This document shows, piece after piece, positions 21,050 to 32,149 of a stretch of DNA of 64,000 nt. Every line of letters starts with the position of its first letter. The stretch's first letter is position 1. The stretch is from Papaver somniferum (taxonomy: Eukaryota > Streptophyta > Magnoliopsida > Ranunculales > Papaveraceae): contig NC_039362.1 of NCBI RefSeq assembly GCF_003573695.1, positions 199,370,585 to 199,434,584 on the forward strand. Direction: 5' to 3'. The notes below the pieces were generated by a model. It ran no database searches. It was given only the letters and a program-made list of their open reading frames with translations, and had not been told where the DNA came from. Position numbers and translations under genes: made by a program.

Positions 21050-23430
21050 TGTTAGAGCATTACTCGGTCAACCTCGCATGCGTTGCTATCTCAAGCATGT
21101 TTGTCAATGTTAGTGATCAAAACTATGAGTCTTGACTTCTATCCTACATATCTAAGTCTCGGACTATGATAGAAAAGTGTAGTTGAGCTCAAGGACTTCA
21201 TGGAGATTCATCATACAACGACGAAGATCTATACAAGGAACCGTGGAACTTCATCAACAAAAAGGTATGTGGAGACTTGAACTTATCTATCACTCAAAAG
21301 TCTATCTATTCTATCTCCTACTTCTTATGAGACAAAAGTCGTATGCTATATAGACTAGATCATACACACTTGACATTTCGAGATGAGAATTCATTGTTTA
21401 TCTTTTATCTCGAAATTGTGTGTTGGTAAAGCGTTTCACTATGATCAAGTTTATCTTCACCTAGTGACGAAAGTCATGAAAAGTTTCAATCACTTTGAGA
21501 ATTGCTCTGACGTGAATCGGTCTGTGAATAACGGATACATAGCGTCCTCTGAGAATGTCTCAATGAGAGTTTAGATTTGTATTCCTTGAACCGAAGTTTT
21601 CGAACTTTGTTGATCAATAGAAATCGGGAGGATTGTGGAATTGGCTTGCCAAGTCCGCGTACCCAGTCCGCGAACTCAGTCCGCGAACTAACGGAAGTTC
21701 TCGACCGAGAATTTCTGCTAGATTTTCCAAAACTCGTTTGTGTGCTAAGTCCGCGAACTGGCGGAAGTTCTCTTTCTGAGAATTTCTGCTAAGTTTGGAA
21801 AACTCAACCGATTAACTTAGGTCCGCGAACTTGTTTGTGAACTTAAGAGCTTATGATCTAAAGATGTGCTCTGAACAAGAAACATTAAATTACTAAGGAA
21901 TGTTTTATGCAAACCGTGGCTATAATGTTCATGAGCCGCGAATCGAATCATCTTTGCTTCAATTGTGTCTTGTGTAGTTACATAAGATCTCATAGCAATT
22001 GAACAACTCTCTAACTAGTTCATTTGAGTCAATTGAACTAGTTATGGTGAAGAAGAACAAGATTAATATGAAATGCTCATATGGTTAATCTTTTGGGTTA
22101 CTATGTTGAACCAACATGAACGTACACGTTTGGGCATGGTTTTCACGAACCCAGTCAACGTATACCCGGGTGTGTATGACAAGCTAAGTTTTCGATCTAA
22201 CGATTGAGAAATATTAGCTTGAATCTAAATCAGGTTTTTATCTAACGGTGAATATGGATTGCTTTGTAACTAAGGCAAAACCCTGATTTGAAGGCTATAT
22301 AAAGGAGAGATCTAGCATTGAGAAAACCTAATCCCCACACGTTTGTGTTCTACTAGTGCGCTCGCTAAAGTCGATCTCCATTAATCTTTGATTTTATTCT
22401 CTAAAATCAGGTTAACGACTTAAAGACTTCATTGGGATTGTGAAGCCAGACCGTAACTACTTTATCGTAGTTGTGTGATCTGATCTTGCATCTTCTATCG
22501 TACGAGTATAATCGATTGATTGGCTTGATATCGTGAGAGTTATCCGATAGGCAAGATAAAGAAGTCACAAACACCTTCGTCTCACTGTTTGTGATTCCTC
22601 GACAATCCGCTTGTGTAGTCAGGAAGGATTGTAGATAGGTGATTGATTAATCTAGGCTGTTCTTCGGGAATATAAGACCGGAGTATCAATTGGTTCTTGT
22701 TCACCTTGATTTTAAATCTTAAGACGGAACAAAACCTAGGGTTTATCTGTGGGAGACAGATTTATCCTTTGATAGACTTTTATGTGTGAGACAGATATGT
22801 TTATTATCAAGTCTGTGATTTTGGGTTACAAAAACTCTTGGTTGTGGGTGAGATCAGCTAAGGGAATCAAGTGCGCAGTATCTTGCTAGGATCAGAGACG
22901 TAGGAGTACAACTGTACCTTGTATCAGTGGGAGATTGATAGGGGTTCAACTATAGTCCAGTACGAAGTTAGTTTGCAGTAGGCTAGTGTGTGTAGCGGCT
23001 TAATACAGTGTGTATACAATCTGAACTAGGTCCCGGGGTTTTTCTACATTTGCGGTTTCCTCGTTAACAAAATTTATGGTGTCTGTGTTATTTCTTTTCC
23101 ACATTATATTTTATATAATTGAAATAATACAGGTTGTGCGTTCGTGATCATCAATTGGAAATCAACATTTGGTTGTTGATTGATATTGATTGATCCTTGG
23201 ACATTGGTCTTTGGTACCGTCCAAGTATTCAATGTTTTTTGATTAGGACTCGCTGATTTCCATTAGCTCGAGTAATATCAAAAACAAGAGAGAGATGTTA
23301 ACTCCTTGAGATACTTTTATCTAGATTGAGTCTGACTGTCTATTTGATTCTATAGCGAAGTATTTTGGAGTTAGTCCATACAGATTGTTAAGCGAAATAT
23401 TGGGTGGTGTTGTTAGACCCCCGCTTTTCA
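21050..23430 (+). repeat. 5' LTR of the copia-type element
   Basis: 2381 bp with TATATAAAG at 22296-22304. It contains clustered AGTCCGCGAACT words (21650-21835) and a duplicated unit of about 85 bp (CGGAAGTTCTC...GAATTTCTGCT...GGAAAACTC or similar). About 80 bp of this region is missing from the 3' LTR. Confidence 0.92.
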
Positions 23431-23432
23431 AT

Positions 23433-23444
23433 TGGTATCAGAGC
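23433..23444 (+). other. Primer binding site, initiator tRNA-Met type
   Basis: TGGTATCAGAGC starts three bases after the 5' LTR end and is the standard complement of plant initiator tRNA-Met used by copia elements. Confidence 0.93.
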
Positions 23445-23496
23445 AGGCAAACACGTTTAAGACCTAATAAGTCTGTGTTTGTAGCGATCTGACTCT

Positions 23497-25016
23497 ATGG
23501 ACAGAGGTGTTATCTCTATTAACTTACCACCAGTCTTCGATAGCTCCAATTACTTATGGTGTAAAATTGATGTGGGAGCTTTTCTTCAATCGCGTGATTT
23601 TCAATCATGGGTATATGTGGTGAATGGTTATGATGTGCCCGTTGTTTCAGCTGGAAACGGAACTGTTCCCAAGAATATTGGTAAATATAATGCTACCGAG
23701 ATTCTTGCTGCAAAGCAGAATTCTGAAGGGTTAAATGCTATCATACATGCCATTTCCCCAAGTCTTCAACACCATGTGTCTAATTGCACTAGGTTTAAAG
23801 ATGCTTGGGATATCTTAGAAACCATACTTGAAGGAAACTCCAATGAAAAGGAAGCTAGGATTCAAAACCCTAATTGGGAGAACCTTCGTATGGCAGATGA
23901 AGAAACATTTGATGAGTTTAATTAAAAAGTGTCTGAAATTGTTAATGCATCTTTTGCATTGGGTAAGACTATTCCTGAAAAGACATTGTGATGAAAATTC
24001 TCAGATTGCTGCCTTCTAGATACGAGTCCAAGAAGCATGCCATTGTTGAAGGGAATAACCTCAATAATCTTTCTAGAAACACCTTAGTTGGGAAGCTAAA
24101 GATCTTTGACCATGAGCATACATCCAAAGTAGGCAAGGATGTTTCCTTTAAAGCACAGAAGAGCACTAAATTACTTCCCAAAGGTAAAAGTGTTCGTGTC
24201 TCTGAGAATGATTTTTCAGATGAATACCTTGATAAGTCGGTCTCCTTGATCACAATACAGTTTAGGGATCTTCTGTTTAAGAGAAGTAAACGGTTTTCAA
24301 GAGACAAACCTAGGTCATCAGACAAACCTCATGGTCGCGTACCTCCTAAAAACAGGGATGCTGACGAGGACATGCCTCAGCGCTTTAAGTGTAAGGGTTT
24401 TGGCCATTTTGCTAACGAATGCCCAAATCGTAGAAAATACACTGGGAACAAAGGTTTAGCTGTAACACTTGATGAAATGTCTGAAACATATGATTCTGAT
24501 GAAGATAGGAAATCAAGTGTAGGGCTCCTTGGTGAAAATATCGATTTTAATACTTATAGCAATACATATATCAACCTCAATGGGTTCGGAGAAGAAGGAA
24601 ACCCAATCAAGCTGGAAGATTCTCTAACTGGAAACCCCGTCAGCAATGTTTTAGGATCTAATGTATGTCTAGGTGCTTGCACATCTCAGATGCCTGAATA
24701 CTATCCAAGTTTGACGTGCTCGTTTGGTTTGATGAAGGGACACGAACTATCAAGGTGTTACAAGTACAAACACCAAATAAGGCATGCCAGCAAACTTCAA
24801 CGAAGAGCAGATCGATTAGCTAGGAAGGTGACACTTGCTCAGAACACCTCCGAGGTATGTAGGATCTTATCTTCATATAAGAAGTTGGTTTCCAGTGATA
24901 TCGTAAGACCATTTGAAAAGAAATTATGGTCGAATCGTTTTGATAAACAGAAGTCTGAAGATTCCTCCCTGGAGGATAAATATGGAAAAATCATTGTTCA
25001 TCGCAACACAACTTGA
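23497..25016 (+). pseudogene. Copia-type gag
   Basis: The frame starts at 23497 with MDRGVISINLPPVFDSSNYL and contains the UBN2-type gag core: SPSLQHHVSNCTRFKDAWDI, LETILEGNSNEKEAR, NWENLRMADEETFDEF. A TAA at 23923-23925 interrupts it. The frame continues KVSEIVNASFALGKTIPEKT and, after one lost base near 23986, VMKILRLLPSRYESKKHAIV to 25016. The zinc knuckle (about 24387-24425) reads FKCKGFGHFANECPN: its first cysteine is absent, so CX2CX4HX4C is incomplete. The rest is charged and Ser-rich, typical of long gag proteins in this group. It would form the particle shell; here it is broken. Confidence 0.85.
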
Positions 25017-25329
25017 TTGTCTTGTTGGGAAAATCTTGTCTCATGTGCCTGATCGAAAAGAGACAAGATTGAGTGCTGATTCAGGCTTTAGTAAAGTTTT
25101 TCTCCTTCTTTTCTTAGATTTGTTATTTTCTGTCTATCAAATAAAAGAAAGGGTTATTCTCGACAATTCTACTCTTTATAGGGTTTTAGAGTTGGGCGTT
25201 TATGAACTTGTCTCTAGGTTTCGAACCCTACATTCCTTTTTCCTTTTTGACATCCTATATAAGACTACTTGTTGCGTTAAGTGATTCAATCACACAAATC
25301 CAGTTGTTTATAACTGTTCTCAAAGCACC

Positions 25330-25695
25330 ATGTCATCAGATGGAAAGGATGTCAACATGATTGTTAAATCTTCAATCAAGGAAAAAGAAAAATCTCTTGT
25401 TTCTAAGTCCCTGAAAAGAAAAAGAAGGAATACAAGAAATCCCAGGGCTGTACCTTCTAACTCTCAGAAGTTTTCCGATGTTCTTGATGAGTTGAAGGAA
25501 GTAAGAAAGGAGATTCGTGACATAAAGGCTTTTTTGTCAAATTCCTTAGAAATTCAGAGAGCCCTGGTACGACATAATCAGCCAAGACAGTTCGTTGATA
25601 TAAACTCCTATCTTCGAGAACCGTATGTTCCAATGGTTGTTGACAACAAGGAGTTCGGGAATGATGCTGAATTTCTCAAAGGCATTGTCGCCTAG
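25330..25695 (+). CDS. Second small frame of the copia-type element
   Basis: The intact 121-codon frame starts MSSDGKDVNMIVKSSIKEKE, has a basic patch (KSLKRKRRNTRNPR) followed by an alpha-helical, heptad-like stretch (FSDVLDELKEVRKEIRDIKA) and a hydrophobic-polar tail. It lies downstream of gag where pol would be and has no recognised domain. It could be a separate accessory protein or the tail of a degraded gag reading. Because it is the only unbroken frame in the element, its conservation in other copies is worth knowing. Basic plus helical composition would suit RNA binding or nuclear location, which is inference. Confidence 0.5.
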   Translation: MSSDGKDVNMIVKSSIKEKEKSLVSKSLKRKRRNTRNPRAVPSNSQKFSDVLDELKEVRKEIRDIKAFLSNSLEIQRALVRHNQPRQFVDINSYLREPYVPMVVDNKEFGNDAEFLKGIVA

Positions 25696-27546
25696 GATGT
25701 CTTATTTTTGGATTATTTGGAAGAATAACTAGTGCTTTGAATAGCGATGATTGTGACTACACATAGCTATTTTTGTTTTCATCTTCTTATGTTTATTTTT
25801 TAGGTTTATTGGTTTTAAATTATAAAAATATTTGGAGGATAATGTTATTTCAGTATTGATCTTTTGATTTTGTGATATTGCAATACTTTTATGGGATATG
25901 TATTGTTTGCGTCCATGAACTTGAAGGTCCCATATTGCGGTCAAAAGTAAAGTCGTTCATGAATTGATATTCGTATTGATGAAAGGACGAATGGACTTTT
26001 GACAATTGCAAAAGTTTTGCCTATGCAGTCATTTAATTGATGGAAAATAGGATAAAATCTTTTGTTTGACGAGGATAAAGTATATTATGTCGTTATGATG
26101 GAAAATAGAATAGATCCTTGTAGGTTATCCACGGTATTGATCTTCATTGATCCATTTTGTTATGCATTACCGTGAAGGCTCCACTGTGTGTCTTATGTTG
26201 AGCACCTTACAACTAAGTAAATTATTCTTATTGGCTTTGTTGGTTGTTCCATGAGATGTTATATGTATAGCATTAGGAACTAAATTAATCAACTAGTTTG
26301 GTTATTTAGTTTGTACTTCATAAGTTTTGTTTCTTATGTAGAGTACATGTACGGTTAAGGTTGTCATATTCCATGATGAACTTAGTCGGGGTTCCATAAG
26401 TTCTCTTATGTTGATCCCAAAAATAATTAAATTGATTACTTCGGTGATTAGTTTGGTTGTTTGTATTCCAATTAGATTAATTATATGTACTCTTGTAATT
26501 AATCTAGATGAGTTTTCATATATTCCACAAGTTCATGTGTTGAGTATATGAATGGCTACACTATCATATTCTATTGGTTAATATAGTCATATATTCCGTA
26601 AGGTTCTCCTTATGTTGAGTATGTGAACGATTAAGTTAGTCATCTCCGTATGATTACCTTAGTCGTAGCTCCGTAAGTTTACTTATGTTGAGCACTTTCA
26701 ATTAAATTGATCACTTTTGTGGTTTGATTTAGTTGTGTATTCCAATTAAATTAATCATGGGTTTACTTGTGATTAATTTGGTTTAGTTTTTGGATATAGA
26801 AAATCATTCCTATGGTTTTTGGTGTGCAAAGTAAAAATCCTTCTTTTCTTTCGAAATTAAGGTCGTTCTTGTTTTTCTTTCGGGAATGACATCAAATGGG
26901 GGAGAGTTATTTTGAACTTGTGCTTAATGGTAATATCTTGCGGGGTGTGCGGCTGTGGAATTTTATATGGGTTATCTTGTATCTTAAAACTCCTTGATGA
27001 ATGCATTTAGCTTCGGCTTTATGATTGCATCTAAATTAAGTTGGTATGTATTTTTCTTTTAGTTTTGAAATGTCTCTTGTGTAAATTTCATTATGATCCC
27101 GTTCTTGTACCTTTGCCAATTTTATTGACAAAAAGGGGGAGAAATATTGTAGTTCACACTACAAATATATATGGTTTTCGGATCATTGTGTAAGGGGGAG
27201 TGGTTTCCATGATCGAGATGGAGTATTGACTAAGGAGGAGTGATACATATCACTGTAGTATTATTGTTAAAGTCGTGATACAATTGGACTTTGATGTTTC
27301 ATAATAATACTATGACATTGTATAATAATGATCGAGAATCTCGATTTCTCTCATTGTTATAGCTACGGATCTTCAATAATAGTGATGCTAAACTTACAAC
27401 CATTGGGATCATTGGAGTACTTTGAAGGACGAAGATTTCAGGAAACGTTGAAGATTAGACTATGGAATAGGAGCCACTTAAGTTTATCCTTTTTGTATTC
27501 CATATGTATTGATAGTTTTATCACTAAAATTGAAAAAGGGCGATAT
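25696..27546 (+). repeat. 3' spacer of the copia-type element with diverged repeats
   Basis: Non-coding. A unit of roughly 100-150 bp recurs with wording like TCCGTAAGTTTACTTATGTT and AATTAAATTGATCACTTTTG, from about 26140 to 26800, at least five times with heavy divergence. GGGGGAG words occur near 26900, 27135 and 27195. A purine run (GAAAAAGGG, 27532-27540) six bases before the 3' LTR is the likely polypurine tract. Confidence 0.6.
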
Positions 27547-29874
27547 TGTTATAGCATTACTCGGCCAACCTCGCATGCGTTGCTATCTCAAGCATGTTTG
27601 TCAATGTTAGTGATCAAAACTATGAGTCTTGATTTCTAGCCTACATAGCTAAGTCTCGGACTAGGATAGAAAAGTGTAGTTGAGCTCAAGGACTTCATGG
27701 CGATTCATCATACAACAGCGAAGATCTATATAAGGAACGTGGAACTTCATCAATAAAAAGGTATGTGGAGACTTGAACTTATCTATCACTCAAAAGTCTA
27801 TCTATTCTATCTCCTACTTCTTATGAGACAAAAGTCGTATGTTATATAGACTAGATCATACACACTTGACATTTCGAGCTGGCCATTCATTGCTTATCTT
27901 TTATCTCGAAATCGTGTGTTGGTAATGCGTTTCGCTTTGATCAAGTTTATCTTCACCTAGTGACGAAAGTCATGAAAAGTTTCAGTCACTTTGATAATTG
28001 CTCTGACGTGAATCGGTCTGTGAATAACGGCTACATAGCGTCCTCTGAGAATGTCTCAATGATTGAAATGAGAGTTTAGATTACATAACCATGTATTCCT
28101 TGAACCGAAGTTTTCGAACTTTGTTGATCAAGGGAAATCGGGAGGAATTTCTGCTGGATTTTCCAAAACTCGTTTGTGCGCTAAGTCCGCGAACTGGCGG
28201 AAGTTCTCCTTCCGAGAATTTCTGCTGAGTTTGGAAAACTCAAACGATTAACCTAAGCCCGCGAAGTTGTTTGTGAACTTAAGAGGTTATGATCTAAAGA
28301 TCTGCTCTGAACAATAAACAATAAATTACTAAGGAATGCTTTATGAAAACCGTGGCTATAATGTTTATAAGCGGATTCAATCGAATCGAATCATCTTTGT
28401 TTCAATTTTGTCTTGTGTAGTTACATAAGATCTCATAGCAATTAAACAACTCTCTAACTAGTTCATTTGAGTCAATTGAACTAGTTATGGTGAAGAAGAA
28501 TAAGATTATTATGAAATGCTCATATAGTTAATCTTTTGGGTTACTATGTTGAACCGACATGAACGTACACGTTTGGGCATGGTTTTCACGAACCCAGTAA
28601 ACGTATACCCGAGTGTGTCCGACAAGCTATGTTTTTGATCTAACGGTTTAGAAATATTATCTTGAATTTAAATCAGGTTTTCATCTAACAATGAATATGG
28701 ATTTCTTTGTAACTATGGCAAAACCCTGATTTGAAGGCTATATAAAGGAGACGTCTATCATTGAGCAAACCTAATCCCCACACGTCTGTGTGCTACTAGT
28801 GCGCTCTCTAGAGTCGATCTCCATTAACCTTTGATTTTATTCTCTAAATTCAGGTTAACGACTTAAAGACTTCATTGGGATTGTGAAGCCAGACCGATAC
28901 TACTTTATCGTAGTTGTGTGATCTCATCTTGCATCTTTTATCGTACGAGTACAATCGATTGATTGGCTTGAGATCGTGAGAGTTCTCCGATAGGAAAGAT
29001 AAAGAAGTCACAAATACCTTCGTCTCACTGTTTGTGATTCCTCGACAATCCGCTTGTGTAGTCAGGAAGGATTGTAGAGAGGTGATTGATTAATCTAGGC
29101 TTTTCTTCGGGAATATAAGACCGGATTATCAATTGGTTCTTGTTCACCTTGATTTTATATCTTAAGACGGAACAAAACCTAGGGTTTATCTGTGGGAGAC
29201 TGATTTATCCTTTGATAGACTTTTCTGTGTGAGACAGAACTGTTTGTTATCAAGTCTGTGATTTTTGGTTACAACAACTCTTGGTTGTAGGTGAGATCAG
29301 CTAAGGGAATCAAGTGCGCAATATCATGTTGGGATCAGAGGCGTAGGAGTACAACTGTACCTTGTATCAGTGGGAGATTGATAGGGGTTCAACTATAGTC
29401 CAGTCTGAAGTTAGTTTGCAGTAGTCTAGTGTCTGTAGTGGCTTAATACAGTGTGTATTCAATATGGACTAAGTCCCGGGGGTTTTCTGCATTTGCGGTT
29501 TCCTCGTTAACAAAATTTCTGGTGTGTGTGTTATTTCTTTTCCACATTATATTTTATCTAATTGAAATAATACAGGTTGTGCGTTCGTGATCATCAATTG
29601 AAAATCTAACCTTTGATTGTTGATTGATATTGATTGATCCTTGGACATTGGTCTTTGGTACCGGCCAAGTATTCCTTGTGTTTTGGTTAGTACTCGCTTA
29701 TTTCCATTAGCTCGAGTAATATCAAAAACAAGAGAGAGATATTAACTCCTTGAGATACTTTTATCTAGATTGAGTCTGACTGTCTAGTTGATTCTCTAGC
29801 AAAGTATTTCGGAGTTAGTCCATACAGATTGCTAAGCGAAATATTGAGTGGTTTTGTTAGACCCCCGTTTTTCA
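27547..29874 (+). repeat. 3' LTR of the copia-type element
   Basis: 2328 bp, co-linear with the 5' LTR, starting TGTTATAGCATTAC and ending CCCCCGTTTTTCA. It has TATAAAGG near 28741 and lacks about 80 bp of the CCGCGAACT-rich segment, apparently deleted between the two GAATTTCTGCT copies. Confidence 0.92.
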
Positions 29875-30127
29875 GAAAAAATAATTAAATTTCTCCATGA
29901 AATGATGCCAAATCTATGAAACAAAAAAAAATGAAGAAAAAGATGAGTTGCAAATTCATCCTCATTGCAAAACAAACAAGAAGCAGCGGATTTAATTGCT
30001 TTTCACATAAGAGAATCGCTGATTGGAATTCTAAAGTGACAAATGCACTAGATAAAAATACCAATTTTAGGTGGATATAAAGCACTACTACGAACTTGTA
30101 CAGTAGATATAAAGCTCGAATAAAAGT

Positions 30128-31390
30128 AACTTTAATGCTAAAAGGACCTTACATTGCTGGGTCAAATGTTCTTCCTGCGAATCTCGCTGCTTATCAACCT
30201 TGGGTCTTCTCTTGGCCCGAAAAGGAAAAATAGGTATGTTTCTTCCCATTTAACTCACTTTATATTTCTTTATTGACTTTTATTATTATGTTCGCTAACT
30301 CTTGCGATATTCCGCATATTCAAAAACTGAAAGATAATTATAACAGGACTGGGAAGTCTAGTACTTTGTTAGCTCTTCGCTCATATACAGATGAGGTAAG
30401 AAATTTTCTCTTATGATTTTAAACAGTATACCGTTACTTCCATACTTCCATTTCTTATTTCTATCTGTGTGTGAAGATTATTGCTGAAGTAGAATAATCT
30501 GTCGATGTTGCGAAGATTGGTGATAAAGGTAAAGGTGCTCTTCACAGGGAAAAATCAACTGGTCCTCCTCCAAAGAAAAGGAAAGTTCGTTCTTCTTCTC
30601 CTTCAAATATTCTTCCTCACGAAAATTCCGAAAGTGACAAGGGTGATGAGGACAACGATGATCTTGCTGCAAGTGAAGATTCTCCACCTGAATCTTCTAT
30701 GGCTAAGCTCTCTGACCTCTTTTATGATTCTCTACAAGGAATGGGAGATATACAATTCGCAAATACCTGCAAAGCTCTCGCTACCCTTTGCGATGTCCCT
30801 TTACTGGATGGTGATAGCTCTCTTCGTGGAGTTTCTAGATCAGTGACTCCCGACTTCTTGCATTCTCTCAATAGTCTGGTATACTTTTATCCTTTTACTT
30901 CTTCATTGTTATAACTCAAAATTTCTTTCTATATTAATATTTTTTATATATTTTCGCAGGCTGGAAAAGCTTCTTTTGTTGTTGCCTCAGATCTAAAGAG
31001 AAGACGTGAAAACCTTGAAAAGAAAAATCTTCAATTTCGCAAAAAGAATGAAGAATCGGAAGTTGAAGTTAAAGGTCTTCGCGAGAAAAATAGACAATTA
31101 GAAATTGATTCTTCTTCGTATAAGAACAAAATCTCTAGTCTTCAGCAAGCTAATAATCATCTTTACGGTATGTTACTTTTCTCTTTTCCCTTTATTCATT
31201 CATCCTGTTTGTTTTATCTTATTTAAATGATCCTTTTTGCAGACATTTATGGTCTTTCTGATGAAGCTACCCTTCTTCGTTCATTTCCTAATGCCTTGGA
31301 TAATGATACCCTTCTTGAGCGTCTTAACAATTCCTTAAATAGCTTCTCAAATGATAGAATTTCATCTCTTTATCTAAATGAGCTTAGATC
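30128..31390 (+). pseudogene. R3 antisense gene, five remaining exons
   Basis: Exons by comparison with R2: 30128-30233 (LMLKGPYIAGSNVLPANLAA followed by YQPWVFSWPEKEK), 30318-30395 (78 nt), 30477-30878 (402 nt), 30960-31167 (208 nt) and 31243 to the deletion at 31390. Phases agree. The third has the nuclear-localisation-like PPPKKRKV, a Ser/Asp/Glu-rich stretch (HENSESDKGDEDNDD) and a conserved QGMGDIQFANTCKALATLCD. The fourth is coiled coil (LEKKNLQFRKKNEESEVEV). The fifth reads IYGLSDEATLLRSFPNALDN. Defects: stop at the end of the first exon, acceptor AG lost before the second (CCGCAT), TAA at 30495-30497. Truncated at both ends. Confidence 0.75.
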
Positions 31391-31860
31391 TAAATTTCGC
31401 CTCTTATCCCTTTTACCTATAGGGCTTATGGTTACGAGACTGCACCCTAAGTGGGGTTTTCTTCAGGTCGAGTGCAGTATAAGCCAAGACTTGTCAAGAA
31501 TGGCAAAGTACGCTTCAAACGTCTCTGGCACTATTGACTCAACCGTGTACCTCGGCGCCTTGATCATATCTGCACTCCTTGGGAGAGTCCTTATTACCTT
31601 AGTCGCCCAACCTAAGTCATATGCTTAAGCTGAGAATCCAAGGTGCCTCTCCCGGATGGGCTTCATTAACCCCAAATCTCCATGACTCAAGTTCTGGTGG
31701 CGGTGTAGCCTTTCCCTGAGTCATGCCATAGGTACCCCCTTATATGACGTACTTTAGGTCTTACATTTGCCTCTTGCGAAATTGTATTCGCGAACTAGGG
31801 TGTACGCCATAAAGGTTTGCCACTTTCTCTTTTGTCATTTTTCTCTGATTACTTTCTGTA
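31391..31860 (-). other. R-family conserved non-coding block in R3
   Basis: The inverted equivalent of 14100-14530 and 59160-59600, including the GGTGGCGGTGTAGCCTTTCC and GGTACCCCCTTATATGACGT words. The tandem 155-bp units seen in R1 and R2 are removed by the internal deletion at 31390. Confidence 0.75.
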
Positions 31861-32149
31861 AAATTCATTATCTCTGCGAGAGTCTCGCAAATCATCATAT
31901 TGTATCTGAATTTCGCAATCTCAATTTTGTCATTCAATCAAATGTATTTTTGAGAATTTTGCTTATTGCGAGAGTATCGCAACAACTTAATCATTCATAC
32001 ATTTCTTGTTTTTATTACCTTTGTCATCCTCTGCTTCTTCATTATTTTTTGCTACTGCTTCCTTAGTAGTGGTATGTTCATTATTTTTATTCTGAGCTAG
32101 CATTAGTTTCGCAACATCTCTTCTCCTTTCCTTTCAATTGTATCCACCA

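Larger units (their letters stand above)
21050..29874 (+). mobile_element. Copia-type non-autonomous LTR retrotransposon (gag only)
   Basis: Long LTRs (21050-23430 and 27547-29874) start TGTTA(G/T)AGCATTAC and end CCCCCG(C/T)TTTTCA. Flanks are GAAAG and GAAAA, a 5-bp duplication with one change. The primer binding site fits initiator tRNA-Met. The 4.1-kb interior has a copia-type gag and a second short frame but no protease, integrase or reverse transcriptase. Overall plan (long LTR, long A/T-rich 3' spacer with GGGGGAG runs) resembles the SIRE/Maximus group, from which it probably derives by pol loss. Confidence 0.88.
20128..30127 (-). mobile_element. LINE relic split by a copia-type element and a solo LTR
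   Basis: Three minus-strand pieces join into the 3' part of an L1-type LINE. 30127-29875 reads IPISDSLM.KAIKSAASCLF followed by CNEDEFATHLFLH, the zinc-binding zf-RVT region with its C..C and HLFLH. 21049-20692 reads LADAILWCDWNERNS and ends in untranslated sequence. 20222-20128 continues the 3' untranslated region (TTTGTACCCC, ATGTAATC) to an A-rich tail (complement of the T run near 20129-20143). The gap 21050-29874 is the copia-type element and the gap 20223-20691 is a solo R-type LTR. The 5' part with endonuclease and reverse transcriptase was lost where R3 now begins. Confidence 0.7.

Noticed and set aside
23431..27546. A hidden copia reverse transcriptase or integrase
   Set aside because: I looked for YVDD, the copia SLYGLKQ-type and integrase HHCC motifs in all frames of the interior and found none.
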